A program made the position numbers and the translations under genes. A stretch of 64,000 bases of DNA from Nonomuraea rubra. GTDB lineage: Bacteria > Actinomycetota > Actinomycetes > Streptosporangiales > Streptosporangiaceae. Where the stretch lies: positions 3,145,001 through 3,209,000 of the forward strand of contig NZ_JACHMI010000001.1 in the NCBI RefSeq assembly GCF_014207985.1, in the 5' to 3' direction. Below are positions 26,510 through 35,345 of this stretch, in pieces; the first letter of the stretch is position 1; each line of letters begins with the position of its first letter. The notes beneath the pieces were generated by a model that saw only the letters and a list, made by a program, of their open reading frames with translations, did no database searches and was not told the origin of the DNA.

Positions 26510-26821
26510 TCAGGCGGCGGAGATGCCGGCGCTGGCCGCGCGGCGCATACGACGGCGACGCTCGCTGGCGCGCTCGTCCTCGTTGAGACCGCCCCACGTG
26601 CCGTACTTCTCCGGCCGGGACAGCGCGTAGTCAAGGCACTCGTTGCGGACGGGGCACTGGGCGCAGATCGCCTTGGCCTTCCGCTCTCGTACGTCACGCT
26701 CGGGCTGCCGCTCCCCATCGGGGCCGAAGAAGAGCACGAGGTCCTCACCCCGGCACGCGGCATCATCCTGCCAACCCCAGCTGGGGCGCGGGCGGGCGAG
26801 CTGCCGACGTACCTGAGACAT
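26510..26821 (-). CDS. WhiB-family iron-sulfur transcription regulator
   Basis: 103 aa. The four cluster-binding cysteines have the canonical spacing C23-x29-C53-x2-C56-x5-C62, followed by the turn GTWGGLNEDER and a basic DNA-binding tail (ASERRRRMRRAAS). WhiB-like proteins bind the principal sigma factor and respond to redox or NO. The subfamily could not be fixed by eye. The ATG at 26821 has AAGGTGG eight bases upstream; a further ATG at 26866 lies in frame within the leader. Confidence 0.94.
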   Translation of the reverse strand: MSQVRRQLARPRPSWGWQDDAACRGEDLVLFFGPDGERQPERDVRERKAKAICAQCPVRNECLDYALSRPEKYGTWGGLNEDERASERRRRMRRAASAGISAA

Positions 26822-26921
26822 GAGAAAACCACCTTCGTGAGAGGTATTTCGGTAATTGAGCCGCATTGGACGCTTTTGGCGTCACTGTTCCAACGCAACG
26901 TCGGGCCGTGATGTTCCCTGT

Positions 26922-27836
26922 TCAGGCGAGAGCGGGCGTGGCGTACCGCACAGGCGTGAGCCTGTCCAGCGAAACCAGCCGGTAGGTAGTGATCGTCTCG
27001 GCGCAAGCCGTACCACACGGCGCGGTGAACGCCGATGGCTCGATCACAACCTGGAGCCGGACGTCGCCGCAGCGCACAATGGCTTCGGTGACGTCGCCGT
27101 CCGTCCTGGAGGATTCCACGGCCACCGCGCCGACGGAGCACTCTCCCGTATGGGCTCGGGCGAAGTGCTCGACGGCCTGCAATGGCTCAGGGATGCCTGC
27201 GCGTCCCCGGTAGCGGTCGAGAATGATCTCGCCCGACCGGTACGCGTTAGCCGCTGCCGATGCAGCAGCCTGAGACATGCTGCCGTAGAAAATTCCGTGT
27301 GGCAAGCACACGAGGTTGGCGGCGTAGCGATCGCCGCCAACGTGTGACGTTTCCCACACTCTGTCCGGCAAGATTTCTGCCAGGTGGCGAGCGAGGGGTA
27401 GTCCAATGCGGGCGCAGCACACATTGCGCTTGGCGTGCGTGCAGACCAGAAATACCGGCTCGTCTTCAAGTATGCAGGACTCCGGGACCACTCCGGCCAC
27501 GAGCGCGTCCAGGTCAAGATCGTCGGGACCTGCGATGACGCCCTGCGCTATCCAGGGGTTCTCTCCCGTCGCGTAGCCCACTAGCACACGGATCCCCTGC
27601 TCCCGTGGGCGGGTCCGCTTGCCGGGGCGGCGGATGAGCTGGGGCCTGATACCGCGTTCGAGCGCCCGCCGGACGAGTTTCGAGATTTCTGAGGGAAGTT
27701 CGAAGTTTTCCAGGCGCGAGGGCCAGGCTCCGGTGTATTCGATGAGCAGCCACAGGCGGGCTCCCACGGTGGCACTGGCCAGTGTGGGCACCTCGCCGGT
27801 GTGACACCCCATCGGGTGCTCGCAGCCCCTCGCCAA
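26922..27836 (-). CDS. Sucrase/ferredoxin-like (thioredoxin-like Fe-S) protein
   Basis: 304 aa of the Suc_Fer-like family: FLVCTHAKRNVCCARIGLPL with the ferredoxin-like cysteines, then WETSHVGGDRYAANLVCLPH, a conserved family motif. A C-terminal Cys pair (APCGTACAET) is also present. The TTG at 27836 has a strong AAGGGGGCAGG upstream; ATG 27812 is an alternative. An IdeR-type iron box lies 27 bp upstream, so it is probably expressed under iron limitation. An electron-transfer role in iron metabolism is inference. Confidence 0.88.
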   Translation of the reverse strand: MARGCEHPMGCHTGEVPTLASATVGARLWLLIEYTGAWPSRLENFELPSEISKLVRRALERGIRPQLIRRPGKRTRPREQGIRVLVGYATGENPWIAQGVIAGPDDLDLDALVAGVVPESCILEDEPVFLVCTHAKRNVCCARIGLPLARHLAEILPDRVWETSHVGGDRYAANLVCLPHGIFYGSMSQAAASAAANAYRSGEIILDRYRGRAGIPEPLQAVEHFARAHTGECSVGAVAVESSRTDGDVTEAIVRCGDVRLQVVIEPSAFTAPCGTACAETITTYRLVSLDRLTPVRYATPALA

Positions 27837-27862
27837 CGCCCCTGCCCCCTTCTCGATCCGAC

Positions 27863-27881
27863 TTAGGTAAGACTAACCTAA
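27863..27881 (-). promoter_or_regulatory. IdeR/DmdR iron box
   Basis: TTAGGTAAGACTAACCTAA matches the DtxR/IdeR consensus TTAGGTTAGGCTAACCTAA at 17 of 19 positions. It lies upstream of the sucrase/ferredoxin-like gene and beyond the end of glpD, so it should control the former. Confidence 0.85.
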
Positions 27882-27894
27882 CGGATCGGCGGGT

Positions 27895-29427
27895 TCAGGC
27901 GCGGGACAATCGCTCCAGTACCTCCCGTGTCGCGGGCAGGGCTCGATCCCTGTCCCGCCCGACCAGGCCGATTCTCGTCCGCCTGTCGAGCAGGTCGCCC
28001 TCGTCGAGCGCGCCCTCGTGCAGCACCGACCAGAGCAGGTCGCCCTCGGTGAAGCCGAGCCCGACCTCCTCCGGGTGCCGCTTGACGAGCTCCTGCACGG
28101 CCTCGGCCTCGGAGCCGTACCTCTCGGCCAGGCGCGGCGGCACCCCGGACGGCCGCGGTCCCGCTCCCACGAGCGGGATGCGCCGGGTGCGGCAGCGGCG
28201 GGCCCGGAGGTTCCCGTACGAGACCGCTCGATCCACCGCGTCCTCCGCCATGCGGCGATATGTCGTCAGCTTGCCCCCCACGACGGTCACGACACCGCCC
28301 TCGGAGAACACCGCGTGCTCCCGCGACAGGTCGGCCGTCCTGCCGTCGGCGGCCAGGAGCGGCCTGAGGCCCGCGTACGCGCCCGCAACCGCCTCTCTGG
28401 CCACTGGAACCTCAAGAACCCCGTTCAGCACCTCCAGGAGCGTTCTGACGTCCTCCTCGGGCACTTCGGGGACGTCCGGCACCGGCCCGTCCACCGGCTC
28501 GTCGGTCAGACCCACGTAAATCCGGCCGTCGGGCTGCGGCAGCACGAGCGCGAACCGGTTGCTCTCGCCGGGGAGTGGCACGTGCATGCCCGCGATCAGC
28601 CCCGGCAGCGTGCCGGGCTCCAGGACGAGGTGGCTGCCGCGCGAGGGGCGCAGGCTCACCTGGGGGTCCAGCGTGCCGGCCCACACCCCGGTGGCGTTGA
28701 TCACGACCCTGGCGCGGATCGTGAACTCCTCGCCCGTCAGCTCGTCGCGCACGTCCGCCCCCGGACCGGCCCCGGGATCGGCCCCTGGATCGGCGCTCTG
28801 GCCGGTCAGCCGCAGCGCGCGGCAGCGGGTCAGCACGCGGGCCCCGTACGCGGCGGCGGTCCGCGCGATGGCCACCACCAGGCGGGCGTCGTCGAGCAGC
28901 CGGCCGTCCCACGACAGCAGCGCGCCGCGCAGCCCGCCGGAGCGCAGGACGGGCGCCAGCGTGCGCGCGCGGGCCGCGTTCAGCCGCGACGGGCCGGGCA
29001 GCATGCGGCGCGGCGTGCGCGCGGCGGCCCGCAGGCCGTCGCCCAGCCGGTAGCCGGTCATCACCAGCGCCGCCTGACCGCGCGAGACCTCCGGGGTCAG
29101 CGGCAGCATGTACGGGTGCGCCCTGGCCAGGTGCGGAGCGGTCCTGCGGAGCAGGATCCCGCGCTCGACCGCGCTCTCGTACGCCACGCCCACCTGACCC
29201 TTCGCCAGGTAGCGCAGGCCGCCGTGCACCATCTTGGAGCTCCATCTGGAGGTGCCGAAGGCCAGGTCGTGCGCGTCGATCGCCGCTACGCTCAGCCCCC
29301 GGGACGCGGCGTCGAGCGCGGCGCCCGCGCCCGTCGCGCCGAGTCCCACCACGAGCACGTCCACCCGTTCCTCCGCGACCCGGCGCAGCTCCCGGGAGCG
29401 TCGGGCGGCGTTCAGCGAGCTATCCAA
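27895..29427 (-). CDS. glpD: FAD-dependent glycerol-3-phosphate dehydrogenase
   Basis: 510 aa. Oxidises sn-glycerol-3-phosphate to dihydroxyacetone phosphate at the membrane, passing electrons to the quinone pool. FAD-binding VDVLVVGLGATGAGAALDA at residues 23-41; other family motifs are RWSSKMVHGGLRYLAKG, VINATGVWAG and GGKLTTYRRMAEDAV. An unusual Gly/Ala/Pro/Asp insert (DPGADPGAGPGAD) sits at about residue 215. The start overlaps the end of the TetR gene by 8 bp. With the divergent alkylglycerone-phosphate-synthase-like oxidase it points to glycerol-phosphate or ether-lipid metabolism. Confidence 0.94.
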   Translation of the reverse strand: MDSSLNAARRSRELRRVAEERVDVLVVGLGATGAGAALDAASRGLSVAAIDAHDLAFGTSRWSSKMVHGGLRYLAKGQVGVAYESAVERGILLRRTAPHLARAHPYMLPLTPEVSRGQAALVMTGYRLGDGLRAAARTPRRMLPGPSRLNAARARTLAPVLRSGGLRGALLSWDGRLLDDARLVVAIARTAAAYGARVLTRCRALRLTGQSADPGADPGAGPGADVRDELTGEEFTIRARVVINATGVWAGTLDPQVSLRPSRGSHLVLEPGTLPGLIAGMHVPLPGESNRFALVLPQPDGRIYVGLTDEPVDGPVPDVPEVPEEDVRTLLEVLNGVLEVPVAREAVAGAYAGLRPLLAADGRTADLSREHAVFSEGGVVTVVGGKLTTYRRMAEDAVDRAVSYGNLRARRCRTRRIPLVGAGPRPSGVPPRLAERYGSEAEAVQELVKRHPEEVGLGFTEGDLLWSVLHEGALDEGDLLDRRTRIGLVGRDRDRALPATREVLERLSRA

Positions 29428-29929
29428 GGTAGGCCTCCAGCAGGGCGGCGAGCTCGGCGTCGAGCTCGTCCAGCGTGACGGGGTCGAGCATGGTCGGAGC
29501 GGACAGCAGGAACGACTGGGCCACGAGCAGCACCGCCCTGGCCCTGGCCGGATCGCCGACGGCCGGCTCCAGCACCGCCAGGATGGCCTCGTGGCTCGCG
29601 CCGCGCCGATCCAGCAGGTACGGCACCAGCAGCTCGGGATCCGCCTCCACGATCTTGCGCCACAACGGGTGCCCGCGCAGCCCCCGCACCCCCGCCACGA
29701 CGGCCCGTACGGGGTCCGACAGGTCGAGCCCCTCGATCACCCGCACCCACTCCCTGGTCATCAGGTCGGCCACCAGCGTGCGCACGTCGGGCCAGCGGCG
29801 GTAGATCGTCATCCGCGACACCCCCGCCCGCCGGGCCACGTCCGTGAGCGTCGTCCTGCGCACCCCGTACGCCAGCACGCAGTCGCGCGCCGCGTCCAGC
29901 ACGCCCTCATTGTGACGAATCGACGTCAT
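29420..29929 (-). CDS. TetR-family regulator
   Basis: 169 aa. N-terminal HTH at residues about 8-55 (YGVRRTTLTDVARRAGVSRM, TIYRRWPDVRTLVADLM) and a short all-helical ligand domain. TACACT lies seven bases before the ATG, so the message is probably leaderless. It overlaps glpD and is divergent from the FAD oxidase, with a GTCAC-N9-GTGAC inverted repeat in the 31-bp gap. It therefore probably controls both directions. Confidence 0.92.
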   Translation of the reverse strand: MTSIRHNEGVLDAARDCVLAYGVRRTTLTDVARRAGVSRMTIYRRWPDVRTLVADLMTREWVRVIEGLDLSDPVRAVVAGVRGLRGHPLWRKIVEADPELLVPYLLDRRGASHEAILAVLEPAVGDPARARAVLLVAQSFLLSAPTMLDPVTLDELDAELAALLEAYLG

Positions 29930-29931
29930 GT

Positions 29932-29950
29932 GTCACAGTGTAAGCGTGAC
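29932..29950. promoter_or_regulatory. Probable TetR operator in divergent promoter
   Basis: GTCAC (29932-29936) and GTGAC (29946-29950) form an inverted repeat that covers the minus-strand -10 TACACT (29937-29942). Binding here would block the TetR/glpD promoter and the start region of the FAD oxidase gene. Confidence 0.5.
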
Positions 29951-29960
29951 TGGAGAACCG

Positions 29961-31583
29961 ATGTCGTGGTCGGGGTGGGGCGACCCCGCCAAGGCCCGCG
30001 AGCTGCCCGAGCCGGTGCGGGCGCTGCTGCGCGACCTGCTCGGCGTACGCGCGCCCGGCACCCCCGCCGCCTCGCTCGAACAGGTCGTCCTCCCGGCGGT
30101 CGCGCTGGCGGAGCCGCTGCTCGGCGCGCTGGCGAAGGTCGTCGGCGACGGGCACGTCCTGACCGGCCACGAGGACCGCGTCCGCCACACGCGCGGCAAG
30201 TCCACGCCCGACCTGCTGCGCATGCGCGCGGGCGACGGCTCGGACGCGCCGGACGCCGTGGTGCTGCCCGGCTCGCACGAGGAGGTGGCCGAGCTGCTGC
30301 GGCTGTGCTCGCGCGAGCGCGTCGCTGTCGTGCCCTTCGGCGGCGGCACCTCGGTGGTGGGCGGGCTGGCCGCCTCCCGTGAGGGCTTCGCCGGGGTGAT
30401 CGCGCTCGATCTGGGGAGGCTGGACCGGCTGCTGTTCGTGGACGAGGAGTCCATGGTGGCGGGGTTCGAGCCGGGGGTGCGGGCTCCCGACGCCGAGCGG
30501 CTGCTCGCCGGGCGCGGGCTGACGCTCGGGCACTTCCCCCAGTCCTTCGAGTACGCCACGCTCGGCGGCTTCGCCGCCGCCCGGTCCAGCGGGCAGGCGT
30601 CGGCCGGGTACGGGCGGTTCGACGACGTGGTGGTCGGGCTCACCCTGGCCACGCCGTCGGGCACGCTGGAGCTCGGGCGCGCTCCCAAGTCGGCCGCCGG
30701 GCCCGATCTGCGGCAGCTCGTGCTCGGCTCGGAGGGGGCGTTCGGGGTGATCACGTCACTGCGGCTGCGGGTGCGGCGGGCTCCGGCCGAGCGGCGGTAC
30801 GAAGGGTGGCGGTTCGCCTCGTTCGCGGAGGGATCCGCCGCTGTGCGGGCGCTCGCCCAGGAAGGGCCGCTGCCGACCGTGCTGCGCCTCTCGGACGAGA
30901 CCGAGACGATGATCGGCCTCGCCAAGCCGGACGAGATCGGCACGGGACAGGCGGACGCCTCCCGCGCCTCGGACGCAGCGGCCGGGTCGGGTGGCGCGGG
31001 TGGCTCCGGGTGCCTGTTGATCGCCGGTTTCGAGGGGGCGCGGGTCGGGAGCCGGCATGCCGCCGCGTCCGCCGTGCTCGCGCGGATGGGCGGCGAGCCG
31101 CTCGGGCCCGGGCCGGGGGAGTCGTGGGAGCACGGCCGCTTCTCCGCCCCGTACCTGCGCGACTCCCTGCTCGCCGCCGGGGCCACCGTCGAGACGCTGG
31201 AGACGGCCGGTTTCTGGGCGAACCTGCCGCGCCTGTACGACGCGGTCCGGCTGGCCCTGCTCGGCGCGCTCGGCTCGCCGCTCGTCATGTGCCACATCTC
31301 GCACGTGTACGAGACCGGCGCCTCCCTCTACTTCACCGTCGTGACCCCGCAGGACGCCGACCCCGTGGCGCAGTGGGATCGGGCCAAGGCGGCGGTGAAC
31401 GCGGCCATCGTCGAGGCGGGCGGCACGATCACCCACCACCACGGCGTCGGCCGCGACCACCTGGACGCCTACGCGAGCGAGCTCGGGCCCGTCGGCGCGG
31501 GCATCCTGCGCGCGGTCAAGGCCGAGCTCGACCCCGCCGGGATACTCAACCCGGGCGCGCTGATCCCGCCGCCCGCCTCGTAG
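29961..31583 (+). CDS. FAD-binding oxidase, alkylglycerone-phosphate synthase-like
   Basis: 540 aa. Vanillyl-alcohol-oxidase-type FAD domain (VVPFGGGTSVVGGL at about residue 115; LGGFAAARSSGQASAGYGRF) and a C-terminal substrate domain ending in THHHGVGRDHL, the active-site histidine motif of alkyl-DHAP synthases and relatives. AGPS makes ether lipid precursors from acyl-DHAP; other FAD/FMN C-O oxidases share the fold, so ether-lipid synthesis is inference supported by the neighbouring glpD. An Ala/Gly/Ser-rich insert is at about residue 335. The ATG at 29961 has GGAGAA just upstream. Confidence 0.85.
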   Translation: MSWSGWGDPAKARELPEPVRALLRDLLGVRAPGTPAASLEQVVLPAVALAEPLLGALAKVVGDGHVLTGHEDRVRHTRGKSTPDLLRMRAGDGSDAPDAVVLPGSHEEVAELLRLCSRERVAVVPFGGGTSVVGGLAASREGFAGVIALDLGRLDRLLFVDEESMVAGFEPGVRAPDAERLLAGRGLTLGHFPQSFEYATLGGFAAARSSGQASAGYGRFDDVVVGLTLATPSGTLELGRAPKSAAGPDLRQLVLGSEGAFGVITSLRLRVRRAPAERRYEGWRFASFAEGSAAVRALAQEGPLPTVLRLSDETETMIGLAKPDEIGTGQADASRASDAAAGSGGAGGSGCLLIAGFEGARVGSRHAAASAVLARMGGEPLGPGPGESWEHGRFSAPYLRDSLLAAGATVETLETAGFWANLPRLYDAVRLALLGALGSPLVMCHISHVYETGASLYFTVVTPQDADPVAQWDRAKAAVNAAIVEAGGTITHHHGVGRDHLDAYASELGPVGAGILRAVKAELDPAGILNPGALIPPPAS

Positions 31584-31591
31584 CGCGGGGA

Positions 31592-32008
31592 TCAGCCGGG
31601 CGGGGGCGGGAGTTCGTCCGCCTCGGCCAGGGTGGCGGCGGCGTCGCTGTAGCGGTGCAGGGCCTCCTGGACCTCGGCCAGCCGCCGCAGCGAGATCGAC
31701 AGCGCGGCGCCGCCGTCCGGGCGGCTGAGCGCCACCGCCTCCTGCGCCAGCGGCAGCGCCTCCGTGGCGCGCCCCCGCGCCAGTAACAGCCTCGCGGTCG
31801 TGAGCAGGCAGCGGGCGAGCAGCGGGGTGTGCTCGCCCGGCGACTGCGCGGCCAGCGCCCGGCTTCTCGCGATCGCCTCGCTCGCGCTGTTGAGCGCCGC
31901 GCCCCCCGCCCAGCGCGGGCGGGTCGTGGCGAACGCGAGCAGGCCCTCGATGGCCGCCACGGCGGAGGTGCCTCTGCGGGTCGCGTCGTCCGGGCCGTTA
32001 CGGGTCAT
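31592..32008 (-). CDS. Small TPR-like protein
   Basis: 138 aa, almost all helix. At least two TPR-like pairs are visible (LARCLLTTARLLLARGRATE, ALPLAQEAVALS; SISLRRLAEVQEALHRYSDA). The ATG has AGGAGG six bases upstream, which makes it a convincing gene. No enzyme motif. It is convergent with the FAD oxidase gene, 8 bp away, and divergent from the metallophosphatase. Possibly the remnant or stand-alone domain of a larger TPR regulator. Confidence 0.7.
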   Translation of the reverse strand: MTRNGPDDATRRGTSAVAAIEGLLAFATTRPRWAGGAALNSASEAIARSRALAAQSPGEHTPLLARCLLTTARLLLARGRATEALPLAQEAVALSRPDGGAALSISLRRLAEVQEALHRYSDAAATLAEADELPPPPG

Positions 32009-32136
32009 GGGAGCCTCCTAGGCAGTCCCAACCGCTTGCTTGGGGGGTGAGGCTACACCATTGCACACCTTGTGTGTTCCGAGCGGTACGGAGCGTTCAG
32101 GATGCGCAATTGGTAGATCGCGGTAAAGATGTGGTC

Positions 32137-33624
32137 ATGGTGGAAGTCGCGGCTGAACGTGGAAAGCAGGTTTCCTCCCGGGTCTCGGAGGAGGGTGCCG
32201 GTTGGGCCTGTGTGCAACCAGGGGCGTTTGCGCAGCTCAGACCCGACAAGCAGGGCTTTACCTGGTTGAATGTACGGACGCTGTGGCTGTCCCGCAACGA
32301 GATCCTGGCCGGGTTGTTCGGGGATCCGTCAGGGGAGGTGCGGGCACGCTGGGTGGAGTCCCAGGAAGCGCGCGGGATTGATCCGGAATTTCGCATCAAA
32401 CCGGCTGTCGGGACTCATTTCAGTTTCCTTCTGCTGGGCGATACCGGAGAAGGTGACGCCTCCCAGTACGCCGTTGTTCCCGGAATGCTGAAACTCGGCG
32501 AACAGACCTCCTTCGCCATCATCGCCAGCGACGTGGTCTACCCCACCGGATCGGGCAACGAGTACGGAGACAAGTTCTTCCGCCCGTACCAGGACTACGA
32601 CGCGCCGATCTACGCCATCCCCGGCAACCACGACTGGTACGACGGCCTCGGCGGCTTCATGCGGGTCTTCTGCGACGCGCCGCCGCTCAAGCCGAAGCCG
32701 GACCGGGGCCTGCGCGGCCTGCTGTGGCGCAAGCCGGAGACCGTCGACGAGGCGAAGCTGGCCGAGGCGCGCAAGCTCAGGGGCAGGCCGTCGCAGCAGG
32801 CGACGCAGCCGGGCCCGTACTGGACGATCGAGAGCGACAGCCTGCTGATCGTGGGCGTCGACACCGGCATCAGGAACGTCCTCGACCAGCGGCAGACGGC
32901 CTGGCTGCGGGCGGTCTCGCTCGACCCCAGGCCGAAGGTCCTGGTGACCGGTAAGCCGATCTACACCGGCAACGCCTACAAGCCGTCGCCGCTGGAGGGC
33001 GGCGGGACGATCGACGACATCGTGCGCGACCCGGCACACCGGTACGTCGCGGCCATCGGCGGCGACGTGCACAACTACCAGCGCTATCCGGTCCAGGTGG
33101 GCGACCGGGTCATCCAGTACGTCGTGTCGGGCGGCGGCGGGGCGTTCATGCACGCCACGCACACCATCGGGCGCGTGGACGTCGGAGGCGTGCACGAGGA
33201 CGCGTTCAAGTGCTACCCGCTGCGCGGCGACTCGCTGTCCTTCTACAGCCAGCTCTACGCCAAACGGCTGCGGATGAAGTGGCTCTACCTGACGCCCTCC
33301 GAGGCGCTGTGCATCATGTCGGAGCACATCAGGAACGAGCCCGTCAGGACCCCTGAAGGGCCCGTGAAGATCACGCGGCGGATGCGGTGGGCGGCGCGGC
33401 TGCTCGGCGCCTGGCCGTGGCCGCTGCGGCTGCCCGTGGACCGGGTGTTCCACCGCTACCTGTCCGAGCTGTCCGACTGGGACACGCCGCCGTTCTTCAA
33501 GCAGTTCCTGCACGCCACGGTCACCCCCGAGGAGCTGACCCTGCGCTGCTTCGCGGCGACCGGCTGCCTGGCGCAGGAGCTGGAGCCGCCGCTGGAGGAC
33601 GAGGTGCGCATCAGCCTCACCTGA
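32137..33624 (+). CDS. Calcineurin-like metallophosphoesterase
   Basis: 495 aa. Two-metal phosphoesterase motifs occur in order: LLLGDTGEGD, ASDVVYPTGS, GNHDWYDG and GGDVHNYQRY. The first about 95 residues and the last about 130 (with a hydrophobic RLLGAWPWPLRLP segment) are extra to the core. No signal peptide. ATG 32137 or GTG 32131 is the likely start; the frame is open further upstream without a clear start. Substrate unknown. Confidence 0.87.
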   Translation: MVEVAAERGKQVSSRVSEEGAGWACVQPGAFAQLRPDKQGFTWLNVRTLWLSRNEILAGLFGDPSGEVRARWVESQEARGIDPEFRIKPAVGTHFSFLLLGDTGEGDASQYAVVPGMLKLGEQTSFAIIASDVVYPTGSGNEYGDKFFRPYQDYDAPIYAIPGNHDWYDGLGGFMRVFCDAPPLKPKPDRGLRGLLWRKPETVDEAKLAEARKLRGRPSQQATQPGPYWTIESDSLLIVGVDTGIRNVLDQRQTAWLRAVSLDPRPKVLVTGKPIYTGNAYKPSPLEGGGTIDDIVRDPAHRYVAAIGGDVHNYQRYPVQVGDRVIQYVVSGGGGAFMHATHTIGRVDVGGVHEDAFKCYPLRGDSLSFYSQLYAKRLRMKWLYLTPSEALCIMSEHIRNEPVRTPEGPVKITRRMRWAARLLGAWPWPLRLPVDRVFHRYLSELSDWDTPPFFKQFLHATVTPEELTLRCFAATGCLAQELEPPLEDEVRISLT

Positions 33625-33678
33625 CCCCGTGGCTGACCGCGTGCCGTTTTGTCGGGGCCGTTTGGCACCCTTGACCAC

Positions 33679-35247
33679 GTGTACGTCGTGGTCGCAGGGG
33701 AGACGGTGCTGCCGGTCGGTGGCGCGGCGCGCCGTCCCGCCGATCTGGCGCGGGAGGTGCGCGAGCTGGAGGCCGCCGAGGGGCCGCGGTGGGTCTGGGC
33801 GGACGCGCGGGAGTCGTACCCTCCGCTGCTGGAACGGGGGGTGCGGGTCGCGCGCTGCCACGACCTCGCGCTGACCGAGGGGCTGCTGCTGGCGTACGAG
33901 GGCCGCTACGGCGAGCCGCGCTCGGCCAGGGCCGCGCACGCCAGGCTGCGCGGGCTGCCCGTGCCGGACGAGCAGCCGAGCGCGCCCGGCACGCTGTTCG
34001 CGCCCGAGCCGCTCGGCGCCGAGGCGGTCGCCGAGGTGCTGGCCGACCAGCTCCGGCGCATCGCCGGGCTGCCCGAGCCCGGCCGGTTCCGGCTGCTGGT
34101 GGCGGCCGAGTCGGCGGGCGCGCTGGTCGCGGCCGAGATGTCGCACGAGGGCATGCCGTGGCGCAGGGACGTGCACGACGCGCTGCTGACCGACCTGCTC
34201 GGGCCGCGTCCCGTGCACGGCATGCGCCCGGCCAGGCTGCAGGCGCTGGCCGACGAGGTGGCGGCCGCGTTCGGGCACCCGGTCAACCCCGACTCGGTGC
34301 AGCAGCTCGTCAAGGCGTTCAAGGGCGCGGGCGTGGCGCTGAAGACGACCAGGCAGTGGGAGCTCAAGCAGATCGACCATCCGGCGGTGGCGCCGCTGCT
34401 GGCCTACAAGGAGCTGGCCAGGCTGTTCAGCGCCCACGGGTGGACGTGGGCCGACCAGTGGGTGCGCGGCGGCCGGTTCAGGCCCGAGTACGTGGTGGGC
34501 GGCGTCGTGTCCGGGCGGTGGGCCACCAACGGGGGCGGGGCGCTGCAGATCCCCAAGGTGATGCGGCGGGTGGTGGTGGCCGACGACGGGTGGATGCTGA
34601 TCGTCGCGGACGCGGCGCAGCTGGAGCCGCGGGTGCTGGCGGCGATGGCCGGCGACGTGGGGCTGGCCAGGGCCGCGGGGGAGATCGACCTGTACTCCGC
34701 GCTGGCGCAGTCGTTCGGCGGCGAGCGGGCCAACGCCAAGATCGCGATGCTGTCCGCGATGTACGGCGGCACCAGCGGCGACGCCTCCAAGCTGCTGGCC
34801 GTGATGCGGCAGCGCTTCCCGAAGGCGTACCAGTTCGTGGAGGACGCGGCCAAGGCGGGGGAGGAGGGGCGGATCGTGCGGTCCTGGCTCGGTCGCACCA
34901 GCCCGCCACCGTCGGAGCGGTGGAAGGAGCTGGTGTCGGGGCCCGAGGGCGGGCGGGCGGCCAGGGACCGCGGGCGGTTCACGCGCAACTTCGTGGTGCA
35001 GGGCACGGCGGCCGAGTGGGCGCTGGCGCTGCTGGCCGTGCTGCGGGGGCGGCTGCCCGAGCCGGCCCGGCTGGTGTTCTTCCAGCACGACGAGGTGATG
35101 GTGCACTGCCCGGCCGAGCTGGCCGAGGAGGTGATCGCGGCCGTGGCGGCCTCGGCGGCCGAGGCCAGCCGGCTGCTGTTCGGCGCGACGCCGGTGCGGT
35201 TCCCGATGGAGGCGGTGGCGGTCAAGTCCTACGCGGACGCGAAGTGA
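33679..35247 (+). CDS. Actinobacterial bifunctional 3'-5' exonuclease/DNA polymerase (PolA-type)
   Basis: 522 aa. C-terminal family-A polymerase: motif A VADAAQLEPRVLA, O-helix region ANAKIAMLSAMYGG and motif C FQHDEVMV. The N-terminal about 170 residues take the place of the exonuclease domain, but I cannot see clear DxE exonuclease residues, so proofreading is doubtful. No 5'-3' exonuclease domain. This is the shorter second PolA-like protein found in actinobacteria, probably a repair polymerase. GTG 33679 is chosen as start; a TTG at 33649 is in frame. Confidence 0.88.
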   Translation: MYVVVAGETVLPVGGAARRPADLAREVRELEAAEGPRWVWADARESYPPLLERGVRVARCHDLALTEGLLLAYEGRYGEPRSARAAHARLRGLPVPDEQPSAPGTLFAPEPLGAEAVAEVLADQLRRIAGLPEPGRFRLLVAAESAGALVAAEMSHEGMPWRRDVHDALLTDLLGPRPVHGMRPARLQALADEVAAAFGHPVNPDSVQQLVKAFKGAGVALKTTRQWELKQIDHPAVAPLLAYKELARLFSAHGWTWADQWVRGGRFRPEYVVGGVVSGRWATNGGGALQIPKVMRRVVVADDGWMLIVADAAQLEPRVLAAMAGDVGLARAAGEIDLYSALAQSFGGERANAKIAMLSAMYGGTSGDASKLLAVMRQRFPKAYQFVEDAAKAGEEGRIVRSWLGRTSPPPSERWKELVSGPEGGRAARDRGRFTRNFVVQGTAAEWALALLAVLRGRLPEPARLVFFQHDEVMVHCPAELAEEVIAAVAASAAEASRLLFGATPVRFPMEAVAVKSYADAK

Positions 35248-35260
35248 CCTCACCGGCTCG

Positions 35261-35345
35261 TCAGGGAGCGGAGGCCGTCACAGAGCGGTGGTGGTCAGGG
35301 AGCGGTGGTGGTCAGGGAGCAGCGGTGGTCAGAGAGCGGCGCCGT
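35261..35345. repeat. 17-bp tandem repeat, five units, between convergent genes
   Basis: Units starting at 35261, 35278, 35295, 35312 and 35329 share TCAGGGAGCGGTGGTGG with small changes; a sixth, partial unit at 35345 contains the stop codon of the MFS gene. Period 17 bp is exact. Confidence 0.9.

Noticed and set aside
28018..29478. Plus-strand frames opposite glpD
   Set aside because: Antisense, His/Arg/Gln-rich translations typical of shadow frames in GC-rich DNA.
33679..34200. Functional 3'-5' proofreading exonuclease domain
   Set aside because: I could not identify the metal-binding DxE and YxxxD residues, so only the polymerase domain is claimed.
32329..35253. A 974-codon open frame on the minus strand
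   Set aside because: It is antisense to the metallophosphatase and polymerase genes, has no domain homology, and is an effect of high GC that removes stop codons.
35261..35345. CRISPR-like repeat
   Set aside because: The 17-bp units are directly tandem with no spacers and no cas genes are present.
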